This document shows, piece by piece, positions 22,472 to 31,744 of a stretch of 45,731 nucleotides of DNA. The stretch lies in contig NZ_JNWK01000055.1 in NCBI RefSeq assembly GCF_000716445.1, positions 1 through 45,731 on the forward strand, written 5' to 3'. The position numbers and the translations under genes are program-made. The stretch's first letter is position 1; each line of letters begins with the position of its first letter. The notes under the pieces were generated by a model. That model saw nothing but the letters and a program-made list of their open reading frames with translations. It was not told where the DNA came from and did no database searches. This stretch comes from Streptomyces wedmorensis. Its GTDB lineage: Bacteria; Actinomycetota; Actinomycetes; Streptomycetales; Streptomycetaceae.

Positions 22472-24571
22472 CTACACCCCGAACACCGGCATCGCGGCGA
22501 TCCGGCCGCCCCGGGCGATGAAGACGCGGTTGCCGCCGCTCGCCAGCTGGTAGGTGCCCTCGCGTTTCATCGACGCGGTGAAGAGGTGGTCGTGGGTCGC
22601 CTTGTGGACCACGACGACGGAGCTGTTGTCGGGGGAGTGGAGCCAGACCGTCGCGCCGGCGACGGCCGGGGGGTTGACGGTGCCGGGGCCCGTGCCGTCC
22701 ATGACCTGGTACCAGTCGGAGACGGGGAAGCGGACGTCGCGCATGGTCTTGTAGCGGTAGGCGTTGTAGCTGTTCATCGCGAAGACGAGGTCGCCGGAGG
22801 CGACGGGCGTGCCCCAGGGCACCGTGTCGCTGTTGGCGTCCTCCTCCCACAGGAAGTCGCCGCGGTCGAGGCGGCGGGCCGTCAGCTTGCGGCCGCCGAA
22901 GTAGGCGGCGTTGTTGGGGCCGAGGGCCGGGGCCTGGCCGTCCGTGCCCTGGTTGTCGAACTCCCAGTCCGTCTCGCCCGTCTCGGTGTAGAGGGCGGCG
23001 ACGTGGCCGTCCCTGCCGTGGATCACGAGCCGCTTCCGGCCCACGGCCGCCTTGGCGGCGCCGTTGTGGGAGCGCGGGGAGGTCATCGGGCGGGTCCAGG
23101 TGGTGGCGAGCGTCCAGGCGTCGAGGGCCCGCAGCTCGTTGTCCTTCGTGACCAGGTAGACGTGGGTGTCGTCGGCCGCGAGGACGTCGTCGACGTCGGA
23201 CTGGGACTGCCAGACGGGCTTGCCGGTGGAGGCGACGAAGGCGTTGAGGACGCCGTTCTCGTCGACGGCGACGACGAGCCGGTCGGCGACGGAGACGTAA
23301 CCGGCGTCGGCGTCGATGTCCTTGGCCCGCCACCGCTCCTTGCCGTTCGTGACGGAAAGGGCGAGCAGGCCGCCCGTCTTCGCCTGGGTGATCAGCACGT
23401 CCCGTACCGGCAGCGGAAGTTCGCCCTCGGCCGCAACCACGTCGAGCGGGCCCCACAGGGGCTTCGGGACCTCGCCCGGCTTCGTGTCGACGGCCGAGAC
23501 GAACGCGGCCTCCGGGGTCGCGACGGCGGGCGGCACGTCGGCCGTCGGCGACTTCGCCTCGCCGCGGCTCATCCACCAGGCACCCGTGCCGCCGCCGACG
23601 CCGAGGACGGCCACGCCCGCCGCGGCGCCGGTGAGGAACCGGCGGCGGGTCGGCGACGAGGAGGGCACGGCGGTGTCCTCGGGCGCCGCCAGGCGCTTCG
23701 TGGCCGTCTCACGCCGCTTGATGTCGTCGGCGAGCGGGCCCTTGCGCCAGGCACGGTCGGCGCCCTTCGGCGGGGCGAAGGCCTCCGCGATCCGCGGCGG
23801 AGCCGGACGGAACGCCGGGTCCTTCGTCAGACACGGGCCGATCAGCTCGCGGAGCTCCGCCGGCACCAGGCTCAGGTCCGGCGTCCCGTGCACCACCTCG
23901 TACTGCACCGCCGCCACGTGCCCGCCGTCGAAGGTGCGCCGGCCGCTCGCCGCGTACGCGAGGACCGCGCCGAGCGAGAAGACGTCCGAGGCCGGTCCGA
24001 CGCGCTGCCCGAGGACCTGCTCGGGGGCGCCGTAGCCGGGGGTGACCGGGATCTGGCCCGTGGTCGTCAGGGTCAGGCCGTGCTCGGGGCGCGCGATGCC
24101 GAAGTCGATGATCCGCGGGCCGGTCGAGGTCAGCACGATGTTCGCCGGCTTCAGGTCACGGTGGACCAGACCCGCGGCGTGGATGTCGTGCAGGGTGCGG
24201 GCCAGCTGGGCGGCGAGCGCCCGGACCGCCGGCACCTCCATCGGCCCGTACGCGCGCACGGCCTCGTCGAGCGTCGGACCGGCCAGGAACTCCGCGGCGA
24301 TCCAGGGCCTGCCGCCCTCGGTCTGCGCGCCCAGGACCCGCGCCACGCCCTTGCTCGTGACGGCCCGCGCCATGTCGGCCTCGCGGACGAACCGCTGCGC
24401 GAGATGCTGGTCATGGGCGAGCTCGGGGCGCAGGACCTTGACGGCGGCGGGCGCTCCCGCGCCGTCCCGGCCGACGTACACCTTGCCCATGCCGCCCTCG
24501 CCGAGGACGCCGAGCAGGCGGTACGGGCCGAGCCGGAGCGGGTCGCCGGTGGCGAGGGGCTGAGTGGTCAC
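22472..24571 (-). CDS. Transmembrane Ser/Thr protein kinase with PQQ-like beta-propeller ectodomain (kinase 1)
   Basis: 699 residues. The cytoplasmic kinase domain (~17-270) is complete: GEGGMGKVY loop, Lys45 (AAVKVL), Glu64, catalytic Asp139 (HRDLKPANIVL), Mg-binding Asp156 (DFGIARPE), APEQ at the activation-segment end. A linker follows, then RRRFLTG and one transmembrane helix (~310-333). Residues ~370-699 are a series of PQQ/WD-like blades (VLITQAKTGGLLALSVTNGK; DNELRALDAWTLATTW; HVAALYTETGETDWEF) forming an extracellular propeller that could sense a ligand or wall component. The GTG at 24571 follows GGAAAG. It is the last of three same-strand kinase-fold genes and converges on lipoprotein A. 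Confidence 0.9.
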   Translation of the reverse strand: MTTQPLATGDPLRLGPYRLLGVLGEGGMGKVYVGRDGAGAPAAVKVLRPELAHDQHLAQRFVREADMARAVTSKGVARVLGAQTEGGRPWIAAEFLAGPTLDEAVRAYGPMEVPAVRALAAQLARTLHDIHAAGLVHRDLKPANIVLTSTGPRIIDFGIARPEHGLTLTTTGQIPVTPGYGAPEQVLGQRVGPASDVFSLGAVLAYAASGRRTFDGGHVAAVQYEVVHGTPDLSLVPAELRELIGPCLTKDPAFRPAPPRIAEAFAPPKGADRAWRKGPLADDIKRRETATKRLAAPEDTAVPSSSPTRRRFLTGAAAGVAVLGVGGGTGAWWMSRGEAKSPTADVPPAVATPEAAFVSAVDTKPGEVPKPLWGPLDVVAAEGELPLPVRDVLITQAKTGGLLALSVTNGKERWRAKDIDADAGYVSVADRLVVAVDENGVLNAFVASTGKPVWQSQSDVDDVLAADDTHVYLVTKDNELRALDAWTLATTWTRPMTSPRSHNGAAKAAVGRKRLVIHGRDGHVAALYTETGETDWEFDNQGTDGQAPALGPNNAAYFGGRKLTARRLDRGDFLWEEDANSDTVPWGTPVASGDLVFAMNSYNAYRYKTMRDVRFPVSDWYQVMDGTGPGTVNPPAVAGATVWLHSPDNSSVVVVHKATHDHLFTASMKREGTYQLASGGNRVFIARGGRIAAMPVFGV

Positions 24572-24622
24572 GGGGCTGCTTTCCGTTGGGTGGGGGGGGC
24601 GGAGGGCCGGGGACGAAGGTGC

Positions 24623-26812
24623 TCAGGCGAAGGGGATCGCGACGACGGACGTCTTGCCGGCGCCGACGATGCGGCTCCGTTCCTTGTCGACGACGAACCT
24701 GCTCGCCTCCGTCGGGAACACCCAGGCCGAGCGGTTGGTGACCAGATCGATCGCGCTCAGCCCGCCCTTCACGGGGGCGTACACGTACTTCTCGCCGACC
24801 ACGGGAGCGGTGAAGAACTCGGGCGTCAGCGAGCGGCCGGAGTCCAACTCCGTCCAGCGCCTGACGCCGTAGTCGGCCGCCACGGCCACGAACCCGGGCG
24901 TGCTCCTGTTCTCCTGGGCGTAGACGAACCCGCCCGACACGGCCGGCACGCCGTAGGAGGTGGTGGCGGAGCCGGAGCCGAACTCCCAGGCGATCGAGCC
25001 GTCGGTGAGGCGGAGCGCCCGGAGACGGTCGCCGCCGAAGTAGGCGTGCCGCTCGTCGATCGCGAGCTGGCCGGGGATGAACGCCTCCGAGTCCTTCAGG
25101 GGAAGGCGTCGCTGCCACAGCTGGCGTCCGGTCTGCACCTCGCGCGCCTGGACGAGGAAGGTCTCCCGGTCACCGCTGTTCTTGCCGAGGATCAGCCGGC
25201 CCTCGGCCACCTGGGCGAGCCACGGGCGGACGCCGTCCCACGCGTACGCGTGGCGCCATGCTTCCTTGCCCGTGCGGAGGTTGACGGCGATCAGGTGCCA
25301 GCCCCGCTCGTTGGCATCCGAGTCGATCTCCTTCTTGCCCCGGCGCGAGGCGGCGAAGAGCATGCCGCCGGAGGCGGTGAGGAGTTCGGTGCCGGAGTTC
25401 GTGCCGTCGAAGCCCTTGAGGACGATCTTCGGGGCGGCTTCCTTGCCGGTACGGGGGTCGAGCGTACGGATGTTCAGCGTGCCTGGGCCGTCGTAGGCGC
25501 CGTCCGACGCGTAGAAGTACGTGCCGTCGGTGGTGACCTGGTACGGGTCCAGCGACTCGGACCACAGTTTCCGGCCGTCCTTCGGGTCCAGGACCCGGAA
25601 GTCGACGGTCTCCGCGAAGCCGACGACATCGCCGGCGAGCAGCTGCGTGGTCCGCTGCTCGCGGTCGAGGGACTCTCCCTGCCACAGCGCCACCGGCGAT
25701 CCGTCGGAGGCCGTCTTGGCGGGTACGGCCGTCGGGCCCGTGGCGGCCGGGGCGCCCCCGGTGGCCTGCGAGGTGTCCCGCGAGCCCAGCCACGCCCACA
25801 GCCCGCCGCCCGCCGCCGCGAGGCCGAGCAGGGACCCGCCGCCCAGGCCGAGGGCGCGGCGGCGGGAGAACGGAGGGCTGGGGACGGTGTCGGCCACGGC
25901 CGAGGCGGCCGGCGCGGGCAGGCGGTGCGGGGTGTGCAGCCAGACGTCGGTGGCGCGGCGGGCGATGTCGGCGAGGACGAGTGGGGGGAGGTGGTCGGCG
26001 AAGTCGCCGCGGCCGTCGTGGAGATGGGCGGCGAGGGTGGCGGTGGTGGGCCGGGCGGCGGGGTCCTTGGAGAGGCAGGCGGTGAGGAGGGGGAGGAGGG
26101 GGTCGGGGACGCCGGTGAGGTCGGGGTCGGCGTAGCGGACGCGGTAGAGGAGGTCGGCGGGGGAGCCGGTGCCGAAGGGGCCGTGGCCGGTGGCGGCGAA
26201 GACGAGGACGCCCGCGAGCGCGAACACGTCGCCGGCCGGGGGGTGTTCCTCGCCGCTCGCCTGCTCGGGGGACATGAAGGCCGGGGTGCCGGCCGCCGCT
26301 CCCGTACGGGTCAGGTGGTCGTCGCCGGCGGCGCGGGCGATGCCGAAGTCGATGATCTTCGGGCCGTAGGCGGTGACCAGGACGTTCGAGGGCTTCAGGT
26401 CGCGGTGGACGACGTCCGACGAGTGCAGCTGCGCGAGTGCCCCGGCGAGTGCGGCGCCCAGGGCGCGGACGGTCGGCTCGGGAAGCGGGCCGCCGAGCGC
26501 GACGGCGTCGTCCAGCGGCGGCCCGAGGACGTACTCGGTGGCCAGCCACGGCGTCTCCGCCAGCGGATCGGCGTCGACGACCGCCGCGCCGTGTCGTGCC
26601 CCGATGATCCGCGCCGCGTCCGTCTCCAACCGGAACCTGGCCCGGAACGCGGGGTCGGTGGCGAGCCGCGCGTGCACGGTCTTGAGCGCGACCGTACGGC
26701 CGCCGGGGGTGCGCGCCAGATAGACCGTCCCCATGCCGCCGGAGCCGAGGCGGGCGAGGAGACGGTACGTGGCGACGGTGGCCGGGTCGTCGTGGGTCAG
26801 GGGCGACAGCAT
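24623..26812 (-). CDS. Transmembrane Ser/Thr protein kinase with PQQ-like beta-propeller ectodomain (kinase 2)
   Basis: 729 residues with the same plan as kinase 1. The kinase core has GSGGMGTVY, Lys44 (VALKTV), Asp138 (HRDLKPSNVLV), Asp155 (DFGIARAAG) and a complete activation segment (MSPEQASGEEHP). A helical stretch (HLPPLVLADIARRATDVWL, ~270-290) precedes RRRALGLGGG and a transmembrane helix (~318-345). The outer part (~370-729) has repeated blades such as VVGFAETVDFRVLDPKDGRK and IAVNLRTGKEAWRHAYAWDG, and closes with VDKERSRIVGAGKTSVVAI. The ATG at 26812 is 106 bp from the pseudokinase stop. The 51-bp gap to kinase 1 and shared architecture suggest duplication within one operon. Confidence 0.9.
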   Translation of the reverse strand: MLSPLTHDDPATVATYRLLARLGSGGMGTVYLARTPGGRTVALKTVHARLATDPAFRARFRLETDAARIIGARHGAAVVDADPLAETPWLATEYVLGPPLDDAVALGGPLPEPTVRALGAALAGALAQLHSSDVVHRDLKPSNVLVTAYGPKIIDFGIARAAGDDHLTRTGAAAGTPAFMSPEQASGEEHPPAGDVFALAGVLVFAATGHGPFGTGSPADLLYRVRYADPDLTGVPDPLLPLLTACLSKDPAARPTTATLAAHLHDGRGDFADHLPPLVLADIARRATDVWLHTPHRLPAPAASAVADTVPSPPFSRRRALGLGGGSLLGLAAAGGGLWAWLGSRDTSQATGGAPAATGPTAVPAKTASDGSPVALWQGESLDREQRTTQLLAGDVVGFAETVDFRVLDPKDGRKLWSESLDPYQVTTDGTYFYASDGAYDGPGTLNIRTLDPRTGKEAAPKIVLKGFDGTNSGTELLTASGGMLFAASRRGKKEIDSDANERGWHLIAVNLRTGKEAWRHAYAWDGVRPWLAQVAEGRLILGKNSGDRETFLVQAREVQTGRQLWQRRLPLKDSEAFIPGQLAIDERHAYFGGDRLRALRLTDGSIAWEFGSGSATTSYGVPAVSGGFVYAQENRSTPGFVAVAADYGVRRWTELDSGRSLTPEFFTAPVVGEKYVYAPVKGGLSAIDLVTNRSAWVFPTEASRFVVDKERSRIVGAGKTSVVAIPFA

Positions 26813-26918
26813 GAGGTGAGGTCCGTGTGATCCAGAGCGAGGGCGGGCGAGGGGCGGGCCGGGGTGGCGCGCCCCTCGTTTTCGGGGTGGAGGTCAGGGG
26901 TGTCGGGCACCCCGGCCG

Positions 26919-27833
26919 TCAGGTTCGTACGGTGGCGGGTTCGGGCGGTGCGGGCAGCGGGGGGAGTTCCGCGGCGAGGAGTTCGGCGGACTGGCGGGCG
27001 AGGGCGGCGATGACGCGGCCGGGGAGCCAGCCGGGCGTGAGGAGGGTGCCGGCCGAGTCGAGCACGGTCCGGTGGGTGGTCGGCGGGGCGAGCGCGGCCG
27101 TGAGGGCGGCGGCGGTGGGCCGATCGGCCGGGTCGCGGGCGAGGCAGGAGGAGATCACCGGGCGGAGCGCGGGCGGGAGTTCGTCGCGTTCGGGCACGGT
27201 GTGGCCGGTGGCGGCGTACGCGAGGACGGCGCCGAGCGCGAACACGTCACCCGGCGGGCGCGGGCGGCCGCCCGAGGCCTGTTCGGGGGCGAGCGCGCCC
27301 GGGTCGAGGCCGGGCAGGCCGGTGCGGGACTCGCCGTCGGGCCCCGCGGCCCGTACCGCGCCGAAGCAGCTCAGGCGGGGCCCGTCGGAGGTGAGCAGCA
27401 CGGCGGCGGGCGAGACGCCGGCGTGCGTGAGGCCCTGGGCGTGCGCGCCGGCCAGCGCCTCGGCGAGGGTCGCGCCCACGGCCCGTACGGTCGCCTCGGG
27501 CAGCGGACCCCCGTGGACGGCGAGGGCGACCGGCAGCGGGAGGGCGGGGACGTACGGCGTCGCGTACCAGGGGGCCTCGCCGGCGCCGGCGAGGTCCGTC
27601 ACCGGCGCCGTCCAGGGGCCGAGGAGGCGGCGGGCCGCGTCGGCCTCCGTGGCGAAGCGGGCGGGGTCCGCGCCGGGCAGCGGTGCGCTCAGCAGGACCG
27701 TGCGCTCGCCGTCCGTCGTACGGGCGACGAACCGGCGGCAGGGGACGGCCGAACCGGGCGCGTCGAGGCGGGTGATCAGCCGGTACGGGCCGATCCGGCG
27801 CGCCGATTCCTCGCGTGCGCGTGCCTGTTCCAC
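26919..27833 (-). CDS. Pseudokinase: Ser/Thr kinase fold lacking catalytic residues
   Basis: 304 residues aligning over the kinase domain of kinase 2 but with every catalytic position changed. The Gly loop is DAPGSAVPC; the VAIK lysine is Ser49 (RTVLLSAPL); the HRDLKPAN loop is HAGVSPAA (Asp to Gly139, Lys to Ser141, Asn to Ala144); DFG is CFG (Cys156). Structural features are kept: the alpha-C Glu63, APEQASG, the GDVFALGAVLAYAATGH helix and RDPADRPTA. The C-terminal tail resembles the juxtamembrane helix of kinase 2, but the protein stops before any transmembrane helix or propeller. GTG 27833 has GGGGGGA 7 nt upstream. Probably a regulatory or scaffolding partner of the two adjacent kinases. 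Confidence 0.85.
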   Translation of the reverse strand: MEQARAREESARRIGPYRLITRLDAPGSAVPCRRFVARTTDGERTVLLSAPLPGADPARFATEADAARRLLGPWTAPVTDLAGAGEAPWYATPYVPALPLPVALAVHGGPLPEATVRAVGATLAEALAGAHAQGLTHAGVSPAAVLLTSDGPRLSCFGAVRAAGPDGESRTGLPGLDPGALAPEQASGGRPRPPGDVFALGAVLAYAATGHTVPERDELPPALRPVISSCLARDPADRPTAAALTAALAPPTTHRTVLDSAGTLLTPGWLPGRVIAALARQSAELLAAELPPLPAPPEPATVRT

Positions 27834-28242
27834 GTGTGCGTCCCCCCGTCGTTCCGGCGCCCCGTGGCGACGGGGGCGGGTCGAGCCTATCGAGGCGGGG
27901 GCGCGGGGCCGTGGCCGGGAGTCGTGGGCGGCGGGTGGCCGGTGGCCGGTTCGGGGCGGGCCCCGGTGTCGCTCCGGTTGCGGCTGGGGTCGGTTTCGGG
28001 GCCGGTCACGGGCCGGTCGTGGGCGCCTGCGGTGGCGAGAACGCCCGGGCTGTCCGAGTTGCGAAGGTGAAGCGGGCCCGTGTGTGCGGTGTGGACGCCG
28101 GACTTGAGGACATTTCCCGGCGGGGAATGCTCGAACGGGCCTTCGGGGACTACGATCGCGATGTTTCCCTGGGCGTGGAACTTGCTGGGGCGAAGCAGGA
28201 ACGAACACGATCAGACGGGTCACGGGAGCAGCGGGGGCGAGC
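27834..28242. other. Divergent regulatory region between kinase operon and WXG/DUF6571 operon
   Basis: 409 bp without a convincing gene, dividing two opposite operons. It includes a near-perfect inverted repeat CATTTCCC-GGC-GGGGAATG at 28109-28127 (one mismatch), about 115 bp before the rightward WXG-like gene, in a local A/T-richer stretch (28100-28240) that probably holds that promoter. The left half is extremely G+C-rich. No firm -10/-35 identified. Confidence 0.4.
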
Positions 28243-28671
28243 ATGTCGTTCGAAGAGGAGTGGGCGTCCGTACGTTCCACGTCCACGGCCAGCGTGAGCA
28301 TGAGGCTGAATCAGGTCGCCCCCGAACCCGGCGGTGGTGGCGGTGGGAACGCCGACCTGAGCGTCGACCAGGACAAGCTCGGCGCCATCGGCGGCGCCGC
28401 GTACGCGCTGCACGGCCGGCTGGTCAAGGACGGCAACCACGCGCGTACGAGCACCACGGAAGCGGCGACGGGCCTGTCCAGCAACGGCTTCCTCACCGGG
28501 TCCGCCATGACGACCGTCCAGGAGACGTGGGGCTCGCAGCTGAACACGCTGCTCGACGCCTGCGCCAACATCTCCAACCACCTCGACTACAGCGCGGCCT
28601 CGCACGCCAAGGAAGAGGCGGACATCACGGCGGCCCTCTCGGCCTCCAAGATCAACGAGTACCTCAAGTAG
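28243..28671 (+). CDS. WXG100-like small helical protein upstream of the large DUF6571-like protein
   Basis: 142 residues, predominantly helical, no signal peptide. After a Gly-rich loop (EPGGGGGGNADLSVDQ) it has a helix (KLGAIGGAAYALHGRLVK), then a turn and second helix with VQETWGSQLNTLLDACANI, a W-G motif like the WXG turn, and ends in a helix with EEADITAALSASKINEYLK. Family assignment is by pattern only. It is 14 bp from the next gene, which has its own WxG-like motif, so the two may form a secreted heterodimer in the manner of Esx or LXG partners. Confidence 0.6.
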   Translation: MSFEEEWASVRSTSTASVSMRLNQVAPEPGGGGGGNADLSVDQDKLGAIGGAAYALHGRLVKDGNHARTSTTEAATGLSSNGFLTGSAMTTVQETWGSQLNTLLDACANISNHLDYSAASHAKEEADITAALSASKINEYLK

Positions 28672-28685
28672 GCGGGGGACCTGCT

Positions 28686-31022
28686 GTGCTGACCTTTGAC
28701 AACGTGTACCACGCCCCGCTGGACCGGATGAAGGCCTCGGCCGACGACTGGGCCGCGATGAAGGGCAAGCTCGACACCCTCGCCCAGGACGCGCAGTCGA
28801 CCATGGCCGCGAAGGCCAGGGACGACTACTGGCGCGGGGTGAACGCCGAGGTCACCAAGCCCTTCGTGGACAAGACGGCGAAGGAGTTCGCCGACGCCGC
28901 CAAGGCCGCCGACGGCATCCACAAGGTCCTGGAGGACGGCTACAACGCCTTCAAGAAGGCCAAGGACGACCTGAAGAAGATCGTCGACACGGAGGCCCCC
29001 GCGAAGGGCTTCGTGGTGAAGTCCGGCAAGGTCGAGGCCGTCGAGCCGCTGTCCCGGACGAAGGACCAGGGGATGCGCCACGACCCCGACTTCCAGGACA
29101 TGGTCCGCAAGGAGCGCGCCGACATCGAGGCGATGCAGCGGCGCATCGACGCCATCGTCGAGACCTGCGACGACGCCGACGTCTCCTGCTCCAACGCCCT
29201 CAAGGCCAACATCACCGGCGACCAGCACAACTTCAGCGCCCCGAAGTACACCAGCCTCGACGCCGAGGAGGCCCAGCGGGCCGTCGACCTCGCCAAGAAG
29301 GGCCGCGACATCTCCCACGAGGAGCTGATGCGCCTCAACGAGCTGCTCAAGGACAACAGCGGTTCCAAGGAGTTCTCCCGCACCTTCTACGACGGCATGG
29401 GCCCCAAGGGCGCCCTGGAGTTCTTCGGCCAGCTGTCCACGGACACGTACGACTACACCAAGGTCGACAAGCAGCGCCTCGCCGACGTCCAGGACCTCCA
29501 GAAGAACCTCGGCCTCAACCTCGCGACCGCCACGCAGGGCGGCGACGCGTGGACCGAGAAGTGGTCCGCCGACATGCGCAAGCTCGGCACGGAGCGCATC
29601 CCCCTCGTCAAGTACGACAACAACCCCGCCTTCGGTTACCAGTTGCTCGGCGGCATCATGCGCTACGGCGACTACGACAAGAAGTTCCTCGTCCCGATCG
29701 CCGAGCACGTCACCCAGCTCCACGCGAAGGACCCGTACCTCTTCGCCAACAGCAAGCCCATGATCGGCGGCGGGCTCCAGAACCAGTACAACCCCTCCGG
29801 CGTCAACGGCTCCGGCTTCGACCCGATGATCTCCATGCTGGAGGCCCTCGGCCACAGCCCGGAGGCGTCGAAGGAGTTCTTCTCGAAGGAGCCTCTGACC
29901 TCGTACAAGGAGGACGGAAGCGTCGGCGGCGAGCTGAACCTCGGCAAGGACAAGGACGGCAAGGCGATCACCAACTACCTCGACTTCTTCGGCAACGAGA
30001 AGTACGAGCTCTTCCCCGACATCGACGGCCACGACCCCGACGCCGCCAAGAAGTCCGCCGACTACATGCCCGACGCCCTCGGCCACGCCCTGGAATCGGC
30101 GACCCTCGGCCACGCCTGGGACGACCCGACGCCGGAGCTGAAGCGCGACGAGGACACGGCCAAGATCATGTCGGACGTGGTGGCGAAGTACGGTGGCGAC
30201 GCCGAGCTGCTCAAGAAGTGGCAGTCCCCGTTGGCGGACAGCCTCGGCAACATGGGCGCCGGCTACATCGACGACCTCAACTGGGCTCTGGACAAGAACA
30301 CTCCGGAAAGTCCGTTCATGCCGTCGAAGGACGGGGCGGCTCATCCCGAATTCGGACGGGATGGCGCGGTCGCGTTCCTGAGTACCCTCGGCCAGCACCC
30401 GGACGCCTACGCCACGGTCTCCACTGCCGAGCGCCTCTACACCACGAGTGTTCTGGAGGCGCAGGTCGGCCCGGACGGCAAGATCGACGAAGGCAACGCG
30501 CGGGCCACCGTGTACACGGGCGCCACGCTTCAGGGCGTGCTCGACGAGTCCCGCGGCGCACAGGTCGAGGCCGAGGGCATGAAGAAGCACGAGGAGTACG
30601 AGAAGGCGCAGGCCGCCAAGGCCGGCTGGGTGGAGCTCGGTGCCACGGTGGGCATCGCCGCCGGTGTCGCCTTCCTTCCGGCCACTGCGGCCGTCGGCGC
30701 GGCGGCCGTCCTCGTACCGCTTGCCGTCGACACCGGCTCGGGGGTCATGGAGCAGCTTGCCGGGCAGGTCATCGGCGACTGGTCGGACAAGTCGGTAGAG
30801 GATCACAAGGACAAGACCGAGGACGAGATCCACGAGAACAACAAGGCCATGTACACGGCCGGCCGGTACAGCGCCGAGTCCCCGATGGAGCGGTTCCTGG
30901 CCGAACACCGCTCCCAGGTGAGCAGCGACTTCCGGCAGGACATGATCCAGTCCGTGAGTACCGGCTACGGGATGGGCAACGACCACGCGAGGCAGATCGG
31001 CAACGCCCCCGAGACCGGCTGA
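28686..31022 (+). CDS. Large WxG-containing protein, probable DUF6571 family
   Basis: 778 residues. I recall DUF6571 as the name of this Streptomyces family; the role is unknown. The N-terminal ~100 residues are helical with DDYWRGVNAE (a W-R-G turn), followed by coiled-coil helices to ~250. The long middle section (~250-610) is rich in charged and aromatic residues with motifs such as PAFGYQLLGGIMRYGDYDKK and GHALESATLGHAWDDP. At ~650-690 there is a hydrophobic hairpin (LGATVGIAAGVAFLPATAAV then AAAVLVPLAV) that could insert in a membrane. The tail is polar. GTG 28686 has GGGGGA ~6 nt upstream and is where the conserved LTFDNVYHAPLDRM begins. No signal peptide. Secretion by a type VII system is inferred from neighbours and the WxG motif. 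Confidence 0.7.
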   Translation: MLTFDNVYHAPLDRMKASADDWAAMKGKLDTLAQDAQSTMAAKARDDYWRGVNAEVTKPFVDKTAKEFADAAKAADGIHKVLEDGYNAFKKAKDDLKKIVDTEAPAKGFVVKSGKVEAVEPLSRTKDQGMRHDPDFQDMVRKERADIEAMQRRIDAIVETCDDADVSCSNALKANITGDQHNFSAPKYTSLDAEEAQRAVDLAKKGRDISHEELMRLNELLKDNSGSKEFSRTFYDGMGPKGALEFFGQLSTDTYDYTKVDKQRLADVQDLQKNLGLNLATATQGGDAWTEKWSADMRKLGTERIPLVKYDNNPAFGYQLLGGIMRYGDYDKKFLVPIAEHVTQLHAKDPYLFANSKPMIGGGLQNQYNPSGVNGSGFDPMISMLEALGHSPEASKEFFSKEPLTSYKEDGSVGGELNLGKDKDGKAITNYLDFFGNEKYELFPDIDGHDPDAAKKSADYMPDALGHALESATLGHAWDDPTPELKRDEDTAKIMSDVVAKYGGDAELLKKWQSPLADSLGNMGAGYIDDLNWALDKNTPESPFMPSKDGAAHPEFGRDGAVAFLSTLGQHPDAYATVSTAERLYTTSVLEAQVGPDGKIDEGNARATVYTGATLQGVLDESRGAQVEAEGMKKHEEYEKAQAAKAGWVELGATVGIAAGVAFLPATAAVGAAAVLVPLAVDTGSGVMEQLAGQVIGDWSDKSVEDHKDKTEDEIHENNKAMYTAGRYSAESPMERFLAEHRSQVSSDFRQDMIQSVSTGYGMGNDHARQIGNAPETG

Positions 31023-31063
31023 ACCATCCGCCCCGACCTTCCGAGGAATCCCGAGGTACCCCG

Positions 31064-31744
31064 ATGAGAAGAGCGTCCGCCTCCGTGTCGACCGTGCTTG
31101 CCCTCGGTCTGCTCCTTACCGCGTGTGGGAGCGAGGAGGAGCCGCCACGGGTCACCGCCGCCCAGCAGTGCGACGGCACCCTCTCGCCGTCGGCGGCCGC
31201 GGCCCTCGAGTCGGTGCTCGGCACGAAGACGTTCTCGGCGGCCGGGAGCGGTGGGCTGGAGCGGACCGTGAACGCGCTGATCGAGGATCAGGCGGGGGAG
31301 GGCAGGCCGCCGGGCCGTCCCCCTTTGTGCGAGGTCACTGCCGCCGCCACCCCGCAGCACGAGATCCGCATCAACTTCACGCTGCACGACCGTGGCGCCC
31401 TGTACGACGACGGCACCGCCAAGTGGTGGGATCACGGCCGGTACCTCTACGGCATGGGCCGGGAGGCGAGCGCGGACAACGAATCGGCTGCCCTCTTCGT
31501 CCAGTGCACCAGCCCGCGCCTGAAGGGGTCGGACAAGCAGCCGGCCCCCCTCGGGAGCGAGCTCAGGTTCGACAAGTCCTTGAAGGGTTCCTACCCCGCC
31601 AACACCCCCGCCACCCGCGAGGCCTACCTCACCGTCCTCCACTCCGTCACCCTGGCGGTCGTGAAGGAACTCGGCTGCGAGAACAACGCCGGACTTCCCG
31701 AGAAGCCTGTCTTCGAGGTCAAGAAGTGGCGCGGGGAGCAGTAG
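31064..31744 (+). CDS. Four-cysteine lipoprotein B of the type VII-like island
   Basis: 226 residues. Signal peptide with MRRAS start and lipobox LLLTACGS, then a soluble domain with four cysteines: QQCDGT, PLCEVT, FVQCTSP and KELGCEN. It aligns by pattern to lipoprotein A at 21768: both have an early ALESVLG/ALKAVLG motif, a mid Cys-containing strand, and a C-terminal helix ending in ELGC. Positioned 41 bp after the DUF6571-like gene and overlapping the next lipoprotein by 19 nt. ATG 31064 is the only start with a proper signal peptide. Function unknown; it would be anchored on the outer face of the membrane. Confidence 0.78.
   Translation: MRRASASVSTVLALGLLLTACGSEEEPPRVTAAQQCDGTLSPSAAAALESVLGTKTFSAAGSGGLERTVNALIEDQAGEGRPPGRPPLCEVTAAATPQHEIRINFTLHDRGALYDDGTAKWWDHGRYLYGMGREASADNESAALFVQCTSPRLKGSDKQPAPLGSELRFDKSLKGSYPANTPATREAYLTVLHSVTLAVVKELGCENNAGLPEKPVFEVKKWRGEQ

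Noticed and set aside
22586..26830. A 1414-codon plus-strand open frame over the kinase genes
   Set aside because: Antisense to two kinases with intact catalytic motifs; composition is typical of a GC shadow and there is no recognisable domain.
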